NCBI GenBank assembly: GCA_958420225.1
Contig: CATZIT010000001.1
Span: forward strand, 1-64,000
DNA: 64,000 nucleotides
Direction of reading: 5' to 3'
From: Roseburia sp900753715
Lineage (GTDB): Bacteria > Bacillota > Clostridia > Lachnospirales > Lachnospiraceae
The translations under genes were made by a program, and so were the position numbers. The notes beneath the pieces are model-generated. The model did no database searches, had not been told where the DNA came from, and saw only the letters and a list, made by a program, of their open reading frames with translations. Below, piece after piece: positions 1 to 8,612 of this stretch (the stretch's first letter is position 1; each line of letters starts with the position of its first letter).

Positions 1-59
1 ATTACCCAAACAGTTGAATATGCACAATACGCAACTGGAGGGAGGTTAGGTGTGAGATA

Positions 60-236
60 ATGTCTAGTGTAATAGTAAAAGAAAACGAGACTTTAGATAG
101 CGCTTTACGCAGATTCAAGAGAAACTGTGCAAAAGCTGGTATCCAGCAGGAGATTCGTAAAAGAGAACATTACGAGAAGCCAAGTGTAAAACGCAAGAAA
201 AAATCTGAAGCAGCTAGAAAAAGAAAATACAATTAA
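60..236 (+). CDS. rpsU: 30S ribosomal protein S21
   Basis: A 58-residue, strongly basic protein beginning MSSVIVKENETLDSALRRF, which is the classic S21 start. It is a small-subunit ribosomal protein that sits near the 3' end of 16S rRNA and aids initiation on leadered mRNAs. The lysine/arginine-rich tail and the length are normal for Firmicutes S21. A purine-rich GGAGGGAGG stretch lies upstream at 37-45, and a strong intrinsic terminator follows directly, so it is the end of its transcription unit. Recognition is by sequence; confidence is high. Confidence 0.96.
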   Translation: MSSVIVKENETLDSALRRFKRNCAKAGIQQEIRKREHYEKPSVKRKKKSEAARKRKYN

Positions 237-245
237 TGTATTTAA

Positions 246-280
246 AATAGCCATCACGGTATGTGATGGCTATTATTTTA
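246..280 (+). terminator. Intrinsic terminator after rpsU
   Basis: A 12-bp perfect stem (246-257 with 263-274, arms AATAGCCATCAC and GTGATGGCTATT) with a 5-nt loop is followed by a T-rich stretch. It sits 10 bases after the rpsU stop. Confidence 0.9.
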
Positions 281-462
281 CTTCGTGAGAATTTTTAGAA
301 TGCGCACACTTTATCTGATGTTTGTCAAAAACAGGAAAAAATAACTAGAAAAAATTGTTTAAAATTGATATTGGAAAATGCAGAAAGACGTGTCAAAATA
401 TTATTTTAAGAAAATGTGTATATCGGCTCAGGCGATACGGTAGACAGAAGGAAGGAAAAGGC

Positions 463-2541
463 GTGGAATATACAGCGGAGACAGAAAAGAAAAAAGAAAT
501 CAGTCTGGATGTTTTCAAGTCCAAACAGACCTATCAGGGGCGGATTGATTTTCTGATGTCCGGCGGAAAGAACAGTGTCGGTACTCTTTATATCGATGTG
601 ACAGCAAACCGCATTATTTCAGCTATTTGGGGTGGAGACGACTGGGACGGGGATGAGAACGTCAAAAACTGGCTTATCACCAATATTTATCCCTTTGTGG
701 AGGGGGAAAACGGATTAGAAGCGCTGAAACGGGATTTCAGCAGGGATAACCTGACAAGACTTTTTCAGAGAGGACAGACGGAACTCCGGCTGAAACACAG
801 ATTCAGAAAGAATCATCGTATTTTGTGTTACCGTATTGACGTCAATATGTTTCAGAATCCGGAAAATGGACATATTGAAGCGTGTGCATCCTGGAAGGAT
901 TATACGCTTAAGTATGTTGATTCAGAAATTCAGAAAGTGTTGTATCAGACAGATTATCAGGCACTTGGACTTATTGAAGTGGAAAAGGGAATGATATATA
1001 TCCGATCCAATCGCTTTAAAGAGATGGAACTGGAAGAGGAAGCAGTTTTTTCATATGCAGATTGTGTGAAGCAGATGGAGACAATGCGCATTTATGAAAA
1101 AGACAGAGAACGTTTTGCACGTTGTACTTCATTGGAGTATCTGGCAGATAACATGGCGATTGCGGGATGTTTTTCTTTTCTTGCACACAATGTGGAACAT
1201 GAACTGGAGCGGTATACCTATCACTGGTTTGATGAAGAACATAGAATCCTGATTTTTGTGATTGAAAATATGACCAAAGAATCGGAAACAGATGCACTTA
1301 CCGGTTCTTTGAACCGGATGGGATTTTTTCGCAAGACAGAGGAAATTCTTTTACATAATCCGAAGGAAGAGTTTGCAATTTTATATTTTAATATCCAGAG
1401 GTTTAAGGCATTCAATGATTTGCTGGGATATGAAGCAGGGGACAGTATCTTATGCAATATGATGAATGATTTGCAGATGAGTTTTTTAAAACCCCTGGCA
1501 ATTGCGCGAATGGAGGCAGATCACATTACGGCACTTGTGGATGTAAGAAATCTGGATTTGACGAAACTTTCGGAAGTCCTGCATGTTGTGTATACAAGAA
1601 ACCAGATGAAAATGGATATTTACGGAAGATGTGGAATCTTTTATATTCCCAAAGATTCAAAACTCAGCATATCCGATATGTGTGATTTCGCAAGACTTGC
1701 AAAATCGCATATTCCCAACCAATATGTCCGCCCATATGCGATATTTAACGAGCAGATGAAACGGGAATATGAACAGAAGAGTATCGCAATGATTAGTCTC
1801 GATTATGCAATGAAAAATGATGAATTTTCTGTTTATTACCAGCCAGTCTATGATGCGTGGACGGGAGAGATTATTGCTGCGGAAGCTTTAGTACGCTGGA
1901 TTTCAAAGGAAAACGGCGTGATACTGCCAGGCAATTTCATTGCCGCACTTGAGGAGAGCGGGCATATTACAAGACTTGACTCGTTTGTGAATCAGAAAGT
2001 ATTTCAGTTTCAGAAGGAACGCTATGAAGCGGGAAAGCCGGTCGTTCCGCTGACCGTCAATCTGTCCCGGATGGATTTAATGGATGAAAACATCATGAAT
2101 GAGATTAAAAACTGCATCAGTAGTTCTGAAATTCCAAAAAATCTGCTCCGTTATGAGATTACAGAATCGGCATATACGACGATTGATGCTGCCGGAAATC
2201 AGTTTTTGTCAGACTTAAGGCAGGCGGGAGTGCGGGTACTGCTTGACGATTTTGGAAGCGGTGTGTCCTCGTTTAGCACCATCCAGGATTTTGAGTTTGA
2301 CGTGATGAAGCTTGATATGGGATTCGTACAGAAAATAGGGTACAACAAGAAGAATAACAACATTTTAATTTCGGTGATAGAGCTTGCGCACCGTCTGGAT
2401 ATGAAGGTGGTTGCAGAGGGCGTGGAGACAAAGGAACAGCTGGATTTTCTCAGAGATTATGGCTGTGATTACATCCAGGGCTATTATTTCTCGAAGCCGC
2501 TGCCGCAGAAGGAATTTGTGGAACTTCTGGAAAAACAGTAA
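463..2541 (+). CDS. GGDEF/EAL protein, probable c-di-GMP phosphodiesterase
   Basis: About 692 residues from a GTG at 463; an in-frame TTG at 355 would add 36 Cys/Arg-rich residues but has no good ribosome site, whereas GGAAGGAAAA precedes 463. The N-terminal ~270 residues are an unassigned sensory region. A GGDEF-like domain follows (DALTGSLNRMGFF), but its signature is degenerate (around EADHI near residue 350), so cyclase activity is unlikely. The C-terminal EAL domain carries the residues expected for catalysis: AEALVRW (about 472), NLS, EITES, LLDDFGSG (about 594), KLD, AEGVET and QGYYFSKP. It therefore probably hydrolyses c-di-GMP to pGpG, with the GGDEF-like part perhaps binding GTP as a regulatory site. 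It is monocistronic, with its own terminator. Confidence 0.85.
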   Translation: MEYTAETEKKKEISLDVFKSKQTYQGRIDFLMSGGKNSVGTLYIDVTANRIISAIWGGDDWDGDENVKNWLITNIYPFVEGENGLEALKRDFSRDNLTRLFQRGQTELRLKHRFRKNHRILCYRIDVNMFQNPENGHIEACASWKDYTLKYVDSEIQKVLYQTDYQALGLIEVEKGMIYIRSNRFKEMELEEEAVFSYADCVKQMETMRIYEKDRERFARCTSLEYLADNMAIAGCFSFLAHNVEHELERYTYHWFDEEHRILIFVIENMTKESETDALTGSLNRMGFFRKTEEILLHNPKEEFAILYFNIQRFKAFNDLLGYEAGDSILCNMMNDLQMSFLKPLAIARMEADHITALVDVRNLDLTKLSEVLHVVYTRNQMKMDIYGRCGIFYIPKDSKLSISDMCDFARLAKSHIPNQYVRPYAIFNEQMKREYEQKSIAMISLDYAMKNDEFSVYYQPVYDAWTGEIIAAEALVRWISKENGVILPGNFIAALEESGHITRLDSFVNQKVFQFQKERYEAGKPVVPLTVNLSRMDLMDENIMNEIKNCISSSEIPKNLLRYEITESAYTTIDAAGNQFLSDLRQAGVRVLLDDFGSGVSSFSTIQDFEFDVMKLDMGFVQKIGYNKKNNNILISVIELAHRLDMKVVAEGVETKEQLDFLRDYGCDYIQGYYFSKPLPQKEFVELLEKQ

Positions 2542-2551
2542 AAAAGAATTG

Positions 2552-2590
2552 AAATCCATGGTATGAAAAAAGGTACCATGGATTTTTTTT
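2552..2590 (+). terminator. Intrinsic terminator after the EAL gene
   Basis: A 12-bp perfect stem (AAATCCATGGTA at 2552-2563 with TACCATGGATTT at 2574-2585) runs into a T tract. Confidence 0.93.
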
Positions 2591-2604
2591 CTGGTAAAAA
2601 ATAG

Positions 2605-2633
2605 TTGACAACTACGCGTATATAGCGTATATA
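2605..2633 (+). promoter_or_regulatory. Sigma-A promoter with tandem repeat, GntR operon
   Basis: TTGACA (2605-2610), 17-nt spacer and TATATA (2628-2633). A perfect 9-bp tandem repeat GCGTATATA lies at 2616-2624 and 2625-2633, covering the spacer and -10. That is the natural place for the GntR regulator encoded 30 bases downstream to bind; operator function is inferred. Confidence 0.75.
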
Positions 2634-2663
2634 TAACACATAAACAGTTGAGGAGGTGAGCCG

Positions 2664-3035
2664 ATGCAGCTAAAGCAAAATTCCGGCGTGCCGATTTATC
2701 AACAGATAGCGGAGAGTTTCAAGACAGACATTCTGGCGGGAAAGTACAAACAGGGAGAATTTCTTCCGTCCATCCGGGGACTTGCGAAGGATTTGAAAAT
2801 CAGTGTTATCACGACGATGAAGGCATATGAACAGTTAGCGCAGGAAGGACTTGTGACAGCGGCGCAGGGCAAAGGATTTTATGTGAATGCCCAGGACAGC
2901 GACATGATAAGGGAACAGCATTTAAGAAAGGTGGAGGACGCACTGACGGATGCGATTGCCGCAGCGAAGATTGCAGGATTGTCCGATGAGGAACTGCGGG
3001 GGATGTTAGATGCCCTGCTGAATATGGAGAGTTGA
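2664..3035 (+). CDS. GntR-family (YtrA-type) transcriptional regulator
   Basis: A 123-residue protein with an N-terminal winged helix-turn-helix (SGVPIYQQIAESFKTDI, then LPSIRGLAKDLKISVITT, about residues 8-65) typical of GntR proteins. The C-terminal part is only ~45 residues and helical, which is the short effector-less form of the YtrA subfamily. Such regulators usually repress the ABC transporter operon they head. Here the ATPase gene follows after 35 bases. Ribosome site GAGGAGG precedes ATG 2664. The tandem repeat in the promoter is the likely autoregulatory operator. Confidence 0.88.
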   Translation: MQLKQNSGVPIYQQIAESFKTDILAGKYKQGEFLPSIRGLAKDLKISVITTMKAYEQLAQEGLVTAAQGKGFYVNAQDSDMIREQHLRKVEDALTDAIAAAKIAGLSDEELRGMLDALLNMES

Positions 3036-3070
3036 AGATTAGTTAGAAAATAACAGGAGGATTCTAAAAA

Positions 3071-3979
3071 ATGACAGTACAGTATGCATTAGAGGGACAC
3101 AATATCCGCAAACAGATGAAAGGCTTTTGCCTTGATGTCGAGAATTTTGCCATTCCAAAGGGTTTTGCAACAGCTCTGATTGGAGAGAACGGAGCCGGCA
3201 AGACGACACTTTTAAATATTCTTGCGGGAATCCGGCTCGATTACAAAGGGGAGCTTACCTATTTTGGACAGTATTCAGACATAGAGAAGGAAAAGAGTGC
3301 GGATGTAAAAAACAGAATCGGCTACACGGGCACCGGAAAGTATTATCTGCCGCAGTGGAACGCAAAGGATATCGAGGAAATCAGCAGTCTTTTGTTTGAA
3401 GATTTTTCCAGGGAAGAATTTCACCGGTATTGCACAGAACTCGCTATTTTTTCAGGAAAGGGCAATGATGTAAAGAAGCCGAACAGCTCTTATTCCGACG
3501 GTATGAAGGTAAAGCTGATGTTAGCGGGTGTGATGGCGCGAAAGACCGACCTTTTGCTTCTAGATGAGCCGGCATCACCGCTTGACCCGTTGATGCGCGA
3601 TAAGCTCTGCCAAATGATCCGGGAATATATCACAGAAGGAAATGGGGAAAGAAGTGTATTTTTCTCGACACATAATATCTCAGATATGGAAAATGTCACC
3701 GATTATGCCATCATCATGGAACAGGGAAAAATCGTTGAGCAGGGCTTTATCGAAGATTTGAAAGAAAAATATATCCTTGTAAAGGGAGATGTGGCGGATA
3801 CGCAAAAAGCAAAAGAAATCTTATATACCATCACCGAGAATCCGTATGGCTTTGAGGGAATCTGTCTGGCAGAAAATCTTGACAAGCTTGCCGGAATGAA
3901 TGTCACAAAAGAGATTGCAAGTCTGTATCAGATTAGTGTCGCAGTCATGAAACGGAATACAAAAATTGTGATGAGGTAG
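3071..3979 (+). CDS. ABC transporter ATP-binding protein
   Basis: A 302-residue ABC ATPase. Walker A is GENGAGKTT (about residues 38-46), the signature region reads SYSDGMKVKLML (a degenerate LSGGQ with SDG), Walker B is LLLLDEPASPLDP and the switch histidine is in FFSTHNISDME. A C-terminal ~70 residues extend beyond the ATPase core, as in the YtrB-like or EcsA-like export ATPases. It presumably pairs with the two downstream membrane proteins. Ribosome site ACAGGAGG. The substrate is unknown; YtrA-type operons often respond to cell-envelope antibiotics. Confidence 0.88.
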   Translation: MTVQYALEGHNIRKQMKGFCLDVENFAIPKGFATALIGENGAGKTTLLNILAGIRLDYKGELTYFGQYSDIEKEKSADVKNRIGYTGTGKYYLPQWNAKDIEEISSLLFEDFSREEFHRYCTELAIFSGKGNDVKKPNSSYSDGMKVKLMLAGVMARKTDLLLLDEPASPLDPLMRDKLCQMIREYITEGNGERSVFFSTHNISDMENVTDYAIIMEQGKIVEQGFIEDLKEKYILVKGDVADTQKAKEILYTITENPYGFEGICLAENLDKLAGMNVTKEIASLYQISVAVMKRNTKIVMR

Positions 3980-3988
3980 GTAAACGGG

Positions 3989-4630
3989 ATGAGTGATATC
4001 GGAAAAATGATAAAAAATTACAGGACGCTCACAAATAAAAAGTACCGAATCGCAACGAACTTCATAATTCCACTTGCTTCTGCAGCCGCAATCCGTCTGC
4101 TTGTGCATCTGGGTGATATATGGTATGGTCTTGCACTGTTGGTATTTGTGTTTGTGATGATGGCAGAGATGATGGGGGATTACTTTTCATTTGGATGTAT
4201 CTGCAAAAAGAATTCCTTTGGGATGAATTTCTTAAAGAGCAGCTTTGGCGGGATGCACTGCTTTGCGGATGCACTGCTCCTTGATATTCTGGTGAGACCG
4301 TTCCGGCTGGCGGTATTTGCGATGATTGTGTGTTTCCCATGGATGGGAACGTATCTAAACGGCTGGCTTTTGTTTGAAGGGATTGTTTCCCTGGCAATCA
4401 TATCCATCGCTTCACTCAATGTGACGCGGTATCTGGACACGGCATATTATCTGATGCTGGTGTCAGCCATTTTTTTAGCACCGGTGGCAGGCATCATTGC
4501 ACTGTCATTTTTCACCGGGGTTCCGGCAGATATCATGGCGGTGGTGCTGGCAGTACTGTTGTTGCTTACGATTGTGCTGACGTATTTTCATATGCTTATG
4601 AGGATGAAAAAATCCTATCTGGATGTATAG
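3989..4630 (+). CDS. Membrane protein, probable ABC permease subunit
   Basis: A 213-residue protein with about six predicted membrane segments (for example residues 26-38, 44-62, 106-126, 132-150, 156-176 and 182-203). It has no recognised catalytic motif. It sits 9 bases after the ATPase gene and 12 bases before another membrane protein of the same size, so it is best read as one half of the ABC permease. I do not recognise a named family. Confidence 0.7.
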   Translation: MSDIGKMIKNYRTLTNKKYRIATNFIIPLASAAAIRLLVHLGDIWYGLALLVFVFVMMAEMMGDYFSFGCICKKNSFGMNFLKSSFGGMHCFADALLLDILVRPFRLAVFAMIVCFPWMGTYLNGWLLFEGIVSLAIISIASLNVTRYLDTAYYLMLVSAIFLAPVAGIIALSFFTGVPADIMAVVLAVLLLLTIVLTYFHMLMRMKKSYLDV

Positions 4631-4642
4631 AGGAGGAAGAAA

Positions 4643-5305
4643 ATGTTAAAAGATTTAAAAATGGGTTTTCAGCTGATGAAATATGGTTATAAAATAAAAA
4701 TGAATGTGATAATGATGGTTGTGATTCTGGCGTTTGGAATCGTTGCTGAGATTAGCAGTAAAGGGACTTCCTTTCTTGGAGGGTTTTATCTGATGATGAC
4801 TGGAATGTTTGCCTATCAGCTCATTATGTCGATGGACATTTCCGAGATGGTACAGTCTTCTGCTGCGAAAAGGAAATTGCAGGTGGGACTTCCGGTAGTG
4901 GCAAGCACGGTTGTCTATCTGGCATCTTATACGTTTCTTCTGGTAGAACGCGTGATTTTAATCCATCAGAATCCGCAGAGTAGAGAAGAACTGCTTTATA
5001 CGCTGTTTACCATTCTTCTTATCATGATAACCGTATATATTTTTTCCAGTATCTGTTATAAGTATTTTGTGGCTGGATTTATTCTCTTTCTGATTTTATT
5101 TATAGGTGTTGATACCGGTGCGGTGATTCTGTGGAACAACGGCATCGGTGCATGGCTCTGCCAGATAGGACTTGGCTGGCTTGCGGTGCTTGGCTATGCG
5201 GTTGTTCTCCTCGGGGGCGGTATTGAGTATCTGCTTGGAAGCCTTTTATACCGGAAACCACTGTCTGAATTTGCATTCCGTGGAATCTTTAAGGATGCAA
5301 AATAA
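4643..5305 (+). CDS. Membrane protein, probable ABC permease subunit
   Basis: A 220-residue hydrophobic protein with about six membrane spans, ribosome site AGAGGAGG and start at 4643. It is the last gene of the GntR-ATPase-permease operon and resembles its neighbour in size and layout rather than in obvious sequence. It probably forms a heterodimeric permease with it. No terminator is visible before the next promoter. Confidence 0.7.
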   Translation: MLKDLKMGFQLMKYGYKIKMNVIMMVVILAFGIVAEISSKGTSFLGGFYLMMTGMFAYQLIMSMDISEMVQSSAAKRKLQVGLPVVASTVVYLASYTFLLVERVILIHQNPQSREELLYTLFTILLIMITVYIFSSICYKYFVAGFILFLILFIGVDTGAVILWNNGIGAWLCQIGLGWLAVLGYAVVLLGGGIEYLLGSLLYRKPLSEFAFRGIFKDAK

Positions 5306-5350
5306 AAACCGTCTGTGCAAAGAGTTTACAAAAAGTTAATGAAAATTTTG

Positions 5351-5403
5351 TTGACAGAAAAAGCGTAATCCGTTACCATAGATTAAAAGTTCATTAATGA
5401 ACT
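5351..5403 (+). promoter_or_regulatory. Promoter and MarR-type palindromic operator
   Basis: TTGACA (5351-5356), 17-nt spacer, TACCAT (5374-5379). A perfect 16-bp palindrome AGTTCATTAATGAACT (5388-5403) starts about where transcription would begin and ends just before the MarR start. This is the classic layout of an autoregulatory MarR operator; binding is inferred. Confidence 0.75.
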
Positions 5404-5417
5404 AAATGGAGAGTGCC

Positions 5418-5861
5418 ATGAACAGCGATTATGATATTATTTCATTGAGCCATGAAATCAAACGGATTATGGAATATGCCTATGGAGAGCGGATGGAAGA
5501 TTTCGGTCTCAGAAAAGTGGAAGTGGACATTTTGTATTTTATCGCCCACGCAGGGAATAAGGATACTGCCAGAGACATCATCAATGCGCAGCACATCTCC
5601 AAGGCACATATTTCCAAATCTGTGGACAATCTGCGGCAGAAGGGCTACATCCTTTTAGAGGAGGACAGCACTGACCACAGAAAGGCGCATATCCATATCA
5701 CGGAAAAAGGACTCCCGCTTGTGAAAGAATTTGAAACCATTCATCAGAAAGTAGTGGAGCAGTTGTTTTCCGGCGTTACCGCGGAAGAAAAAGCATGCAT
5801 GAAACGGATTGCGCAGAAAGTTGCAGACAATGCCAGAAGTTACATCGAAGAAAAGGCGTAA
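5418..5861 (+). CDS. MarR-family transcriptional regulator
   Basis: A 147-residue winged-helix protein. The upstream ATG 5406 lies beside the operator with no ribosome site, while GGAGAG at 5408-5413 fits ATG 5418. Recognition-helix region AQHISKAHISKSVDNLRQKGYI and wing EEDSTDHRKAHIHITEKG (about residues 60-105) are typical of MarR. It probably represses itself and the citrate synthase gene 42 bases downstream through the perfect palindrome in its promoter. The ligand is unknown. Confidence 0.88.
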   Translation: MNSDYDIISLSHEIKRIMEYAYGERMEDFGLRKVEVDILYFIAHAGNKDTARDIINAQHISKAHISKSVDNLRQKGYILLEEDSTDHRKAHIHITEKGLPLVKEFETIHQKVVEQLFSGVTAEEKACMKRIAQKVADNARSYIEEKA

Positions 5862-5903
5862 TTTCAGGAAACAGACGGACAGAGACGAAAAGGGGGAACC
5901 AGA

Positions 5904-7259
5904 ATGAATCAGTACGGAGATTTTGGACGTGAAACAGAAGAATTGATGAAAATCTGCGAGAAGAACAACCAGATATCGACAGAATTATTCAAAGAGTTTG
6001 GCGTAAAGCGTGGACTCAGAGATTTAGATGGAACCGGAGTTTTGACAGGAATCACCAATATTTCCAAAATTGTTGCATTTCGTATGGAGGATGGAAAGAA
6101 GGTTCCCTGTGACGGACAGTTATGGTATCGCGGTTATAAGGTGACGGATTTAATCCGTGGCTTTGAGGGCAAACGCTATGGCTTTGAGGAGGTTGCTTAT
6201 CTGCTTTTGTTCGGGGAACTGCCGAATGTAGAGCAGCTTGCTTCCTTCAAGAGAATGTTATCGGAGTGCATGCAGCTTCCAACGAACTTCACCAGAGACG
6301 TTATCATGAAGGCACCGAGCAAAGATTTGATGAATTCTCTGACCAGAAGTGTGCTGACCTTAGCATCCTACGATGAATCGCTTGGCGACCAGGAGTTACA
6401 CACCCAGTTAGAGCAGTGTATGAAGCTTATCAGTGTGTTCCCGATGCTGGCGGTGTACGGATATCATTCCTATAACCACTATCTGCGAGACGACAGTTTA
6501 TATATTCACAGACCGCAGGAAGGCTTATCCATTGCGGAAAATATTTTAAGAATGTTACGTCCGGACCAGAAATACACTGAGTTGGAAGCGAGAGTGCTTG
6601 ACATTGCGCTGGTGCTTCACATGGAGCACGGTGGCGGTAATAATTCTACGTTTACCACGCGCGTAGTAACATCGTCCGGTTCTGATACGTATTCGGTTAT
6701 GGCAGCAGCGCTCAGCTCCTTAAAGGGACCAAAGCACGGCGGTGCGAATATCAAGGTTGTGGAAATGATGCAGGACCTTGAGACTTATGTTTCCGACTGG
6801 AATGACGAGGACCAGGTGCGGGCTTACCTCGAGAAGCTTGTAGATAAAGAAGCATTCGACAGAAAGGGTCTCATTTATGGAATGGGACACGCGGTTTATT
6901 CACTTTCTGACCCGAGAGCGCGTGTATTTAAGTCCTTCGTGGAGCGCCTTGCGAAGGAAAAGGGAAGAGAGAAGGATTTTGCACTCTACAGTGCAGTGGA
7001 GCGGATTGCGCCGGAGGTAATCGCCGAGAAGCGTCACATCTACAAGGGTGTTTCCGCAAACGTGGATTTCTACAGTGGATTCGTGTACAGTATGCTTGAT
7101 ATTCCGCTTGAGCTTTACACCCCGATTTTTGCAATTGCACGTATCGTCGGATGGAGCGCACACCGCATGGAAGAGTTGGTAAATATGGATAAGATTATCC
7201 GTCCGGCTTACTTAAGCATTATGGAAGAGAAAACCTATAAAGAACTCGAAGACCGATAA
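5904..7259 (+). CDS. Citrate synthase
   Basis: A 451-residue citrate synthase-family enzyme that condenses oxaloacetate and acetyl-CoA, the entry step toward 2-oxoglutarate and glutamate in fermenting clostridia. Conserved blocks include HMEHGGGNNSTFT (catalytic histidine region), SLKGPKHGGANIKV, GMGHAVYSLSDPRA and NVDFYSG. The length matches the clostridial form with an N-terminal extension; a 2-methylcitrate synthase cannot be fully excluded from motifs alone. Ribosome site AAAGGGGG. It is the second gene after a MarR regulator and ends at a bidirectional terminator. Confidence 0.9.
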   Translation: MNQYGDFGRETEELMKICEKNNQISTELFKEFGVKRGLRDLDGTGVLTGITNISKIVAFRMEDGKKVPCDGQLWYRGYKVTDLIRGFEGKRYGFEEVAYLLLFGELPNVEQLASFKRMLSECMQLPTNFTRDVIMKAPSKDLMNSLTRSVLTLASYDESLGDQELHTQLEQCMKLISVFPMLAVYGYHSYNHYLRDDSLYIHRPQEGLSIAENILRMLRPDQKYTELEARVLDIALVLHMEHGGGNNSTFTTRVVTSSGSDTYSVMAAALSSLKGPKHGGANIKVVEMMQDLETYVSDWNDEDQVRAYLEKLVDKEAFDRKGLIYGMGHAVYSLSDPRARVFKSFVERLAKEKGREKDFALYSAVERIAPEVIAEKRHIYKGVSANVDFYSGFVYSMLDIPLELYTPIFAIARIVGWSAHRMEELVNMDKIIRPAYLSIMEEKTYKELEDR

Positions 7260-7285
7260 GAGCACAGAAAGAAAAAGGTTAGAAA

Positions 7286-7330
7286 TAAAAGGAGGAACCG
7301 CAGGTTTGAATACTTACGGTTCCTCTTTTG
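7286..7330. terminator. Bidirectional intrinsic terminator
   Basis: Stem GAGGAACCG (7292-7300) with CGGTTCCTC (7317-7325), flanked by AAAAG on the left and TTTTG on the right. It serves both citrate synthase and the convergent small membrane protein gene, whose stop codon lies in the loop. Confidence 0.85.
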
Positions 7331-7583
7331 TATCTTCGTTTGTATTTTCTTTTGTGTCATTTTTTTCACTGTAATAATTTTTCAAAAGTTTGTAAATAAA
7401 GGAATATGCCCAGATTAAAACAGGAATAATGACGGTAGAATAGACAGATGCCATGAGCAGATTCATATAATTATCGCTTTTTGAGAGTGCACAGATTAAA
7501 GTCGCAGCATAAAGCCCGACTAAAACGATGACACCTAAGATGGCAAGAATCTGTTTGATTTTCTGGAATGGAAATTTTTTCAT
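7314..7583 (-). CDS. Small two-span membrane protein, unknown function
   Basis: 89 residues starting MKKFPFQKIKQILAIL from the minus-strand ATG at 7583, preceded by AGAAAGGGC; the longer reading to 7793 lacks a ribosome site. Two membrane segments (about 13-33 and 42-66) are followed by a polar, acidic tail (NDTKENTNEDTKEEP). A minus-strand promoter TTGTCC-17-TATAAT lies upstream (7626-7654). No family recognised. Confidence 0.65.
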   Translation of the reverse strand: MKKFPFQKIKQILAILGVIVLVGLYAATLICALSKSDNYMNLLMASVYSTVIIPVLIWAYSFIYKLLKNYYSEKNDTKENTNEDTKEEP

Positions 7584-7625
7584 AAAAAGCCCTTTCTGAT
7601 ATTTCATAATCGATACAATACAACC

Positions 7626-7654
7626 ATTATACTCTCTTATGTTTTTATGGACAA
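7626..7654 (-). promoter_or_regulatory. Promoter for the small membrane protein gene
   Basis: On the minus strand, TTGTCC (7654-7649), 17-nt spacer, TATAAT (7631-7626). Confidence 0.7.
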
Positions 7655-7791
7655 GACACGTTTGTCGGCATTTTTGGAAAAAGTGCTGGAAAAATGGCAG
7701 AATATCTGCTATAATAGGATAGGTATTTATGTGGTGGTGTGATTTGCACGCTGCATAACTGCAAATATTATAAGTAATCGAGGAATGAATC

Positions 7792-8292
7792 ATGGCATTA
7801 TTAGAGCAGTGGCAGAAAGTTGCCTATAATGAAAAAGCAGATAAGAATGAACTCCAGAGATTCTGGCAGAGATACTTCCTTCTGGAAAAGGGCGTATACG
7901 AGAAGCTTCTCACCAACCCGGATGAGAAGGTAGAGGGAACAGTAAAGGAGCTTGCCGATAAATATGAATTAAGCGTTATGGATATGACCGGTTTCTTAGA
8001 TGGAATCAATGACAGCCTTGTAACTCCGAATCCGATTGACACCATGGAAGAGGACACCAAGGTAAGCCTTGTATTTGACAAAGAGAAGTTATACAAGAAC
8101 ATGGTAGACGCAAGAGCAGACTGGTTGTATGAATTACCGCAGTGGGATGCTATTTTTGATGCAGAGACCAAGAAGCGTCTTTACTTAGAGCAGAAGAAGT
8201 CCGGCACTGTTGTTGTAGGCAAGAAGGTTGGACGTAACGATCCGTGCCCATGTGGAAGCGGTAAAAAATACAAATTCTGCTGTGGACGTTAA
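7792..8292 (+). CDS. SEC-C motif protein
   Basis: 166 residues: an acidic, helical N-terminal ~140 residues of unknown role and a C-terminal SEC-C zinc-binding motif (GRNDPCPCGSGKKYKFCCGR) like the one at the end of SecA. The motif binds Zn through CxC...CC and usually mediates protein or ribosome contacts. A plus-strand extended -10 (TGCTATAAT, 7707-7715) lies about 80 bases upstream. The free-standing form is common in Clostridia; the biological role is unknown. Confidence 0.85.
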   Translation: MALLEQWQKVAYNEKADKNELQRFWQRYFLLEKGVYEKLLTNPDEKVEGTVKELADKYELSVMDMTGFLDGINDSLVTPNPIDTMEEDTKVSLVFDKEKLYKNMVDARADWLYELPQWDAIFDAETKKRLYLEQKKSGTVVVGKKVGRNDPCPCGSGKKYKFCCGR

Positions 8293-8299
8293 TTAGTAC

Positions 8300-8328
8300 T
8301 TTACAAAACAGCAAAAGCGTACTACAAT
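8300..8328 (+). promoter_or_regulatory. Promoter of the thrS T-box operon
   Basis: TTTACA (8300-8305), 17-nt spacer, TACAAT (8323-8328). The implied start near 8335 fits the beginning of the T-box leader. Confidence 0.7.
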
Positions 8329-8334
8329 CTAGTA

Positions 8335-8612
8335 TAGAATTATTTAAAGGCAATACGTAGAAGAGAAGAGTAAGCTGTGCGAAGGCACCAGAGAGGAATG
8401 TCCCGTGAAAGCGGGTGGTGAAAGCATTCCGGCGGGAGACAGCCGAAGACCACCTCTGAGTGACCCTAATCCGGTCCGGTGATACCGTTATCATCTTATG
8501 AGATTTTGTGATTACATAATTATGACTGTAGTTACAGAGTGAATCAGGGTGGAACCACGTAGAAGAAGCGTCCCTGACATTGCAGTTTTACAAGCAATGT
8601 CAGGGATTTTTT
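8335..8612 (+). promoter_or_regulatory. T-box riboswitch leader, threonine type
   Basis: A tRNA-sensing leader. The T-box proper, AGGGTGGAACCACG (8546-8559), is the conserved sequence that pairs with the NCCA end of uncharged tRNA. The Stem I base is around AGAGAGG (8390-8396) and CCTCT (8453-8457), with a likely specifier codon ACC (Thr) at 8449-8451. The terminator is a perfect 13-bp stem TCCCTGACATTGC (8571-8583) with GCAATGTCAGGGA (8594-8606) plus six Ts. Uncharged tRNA-Thr should favour antitermination and expression of the small membrane gene and thrS. The specifier assignment is inferred from position and the downstream gene. Confidence 0.93.
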
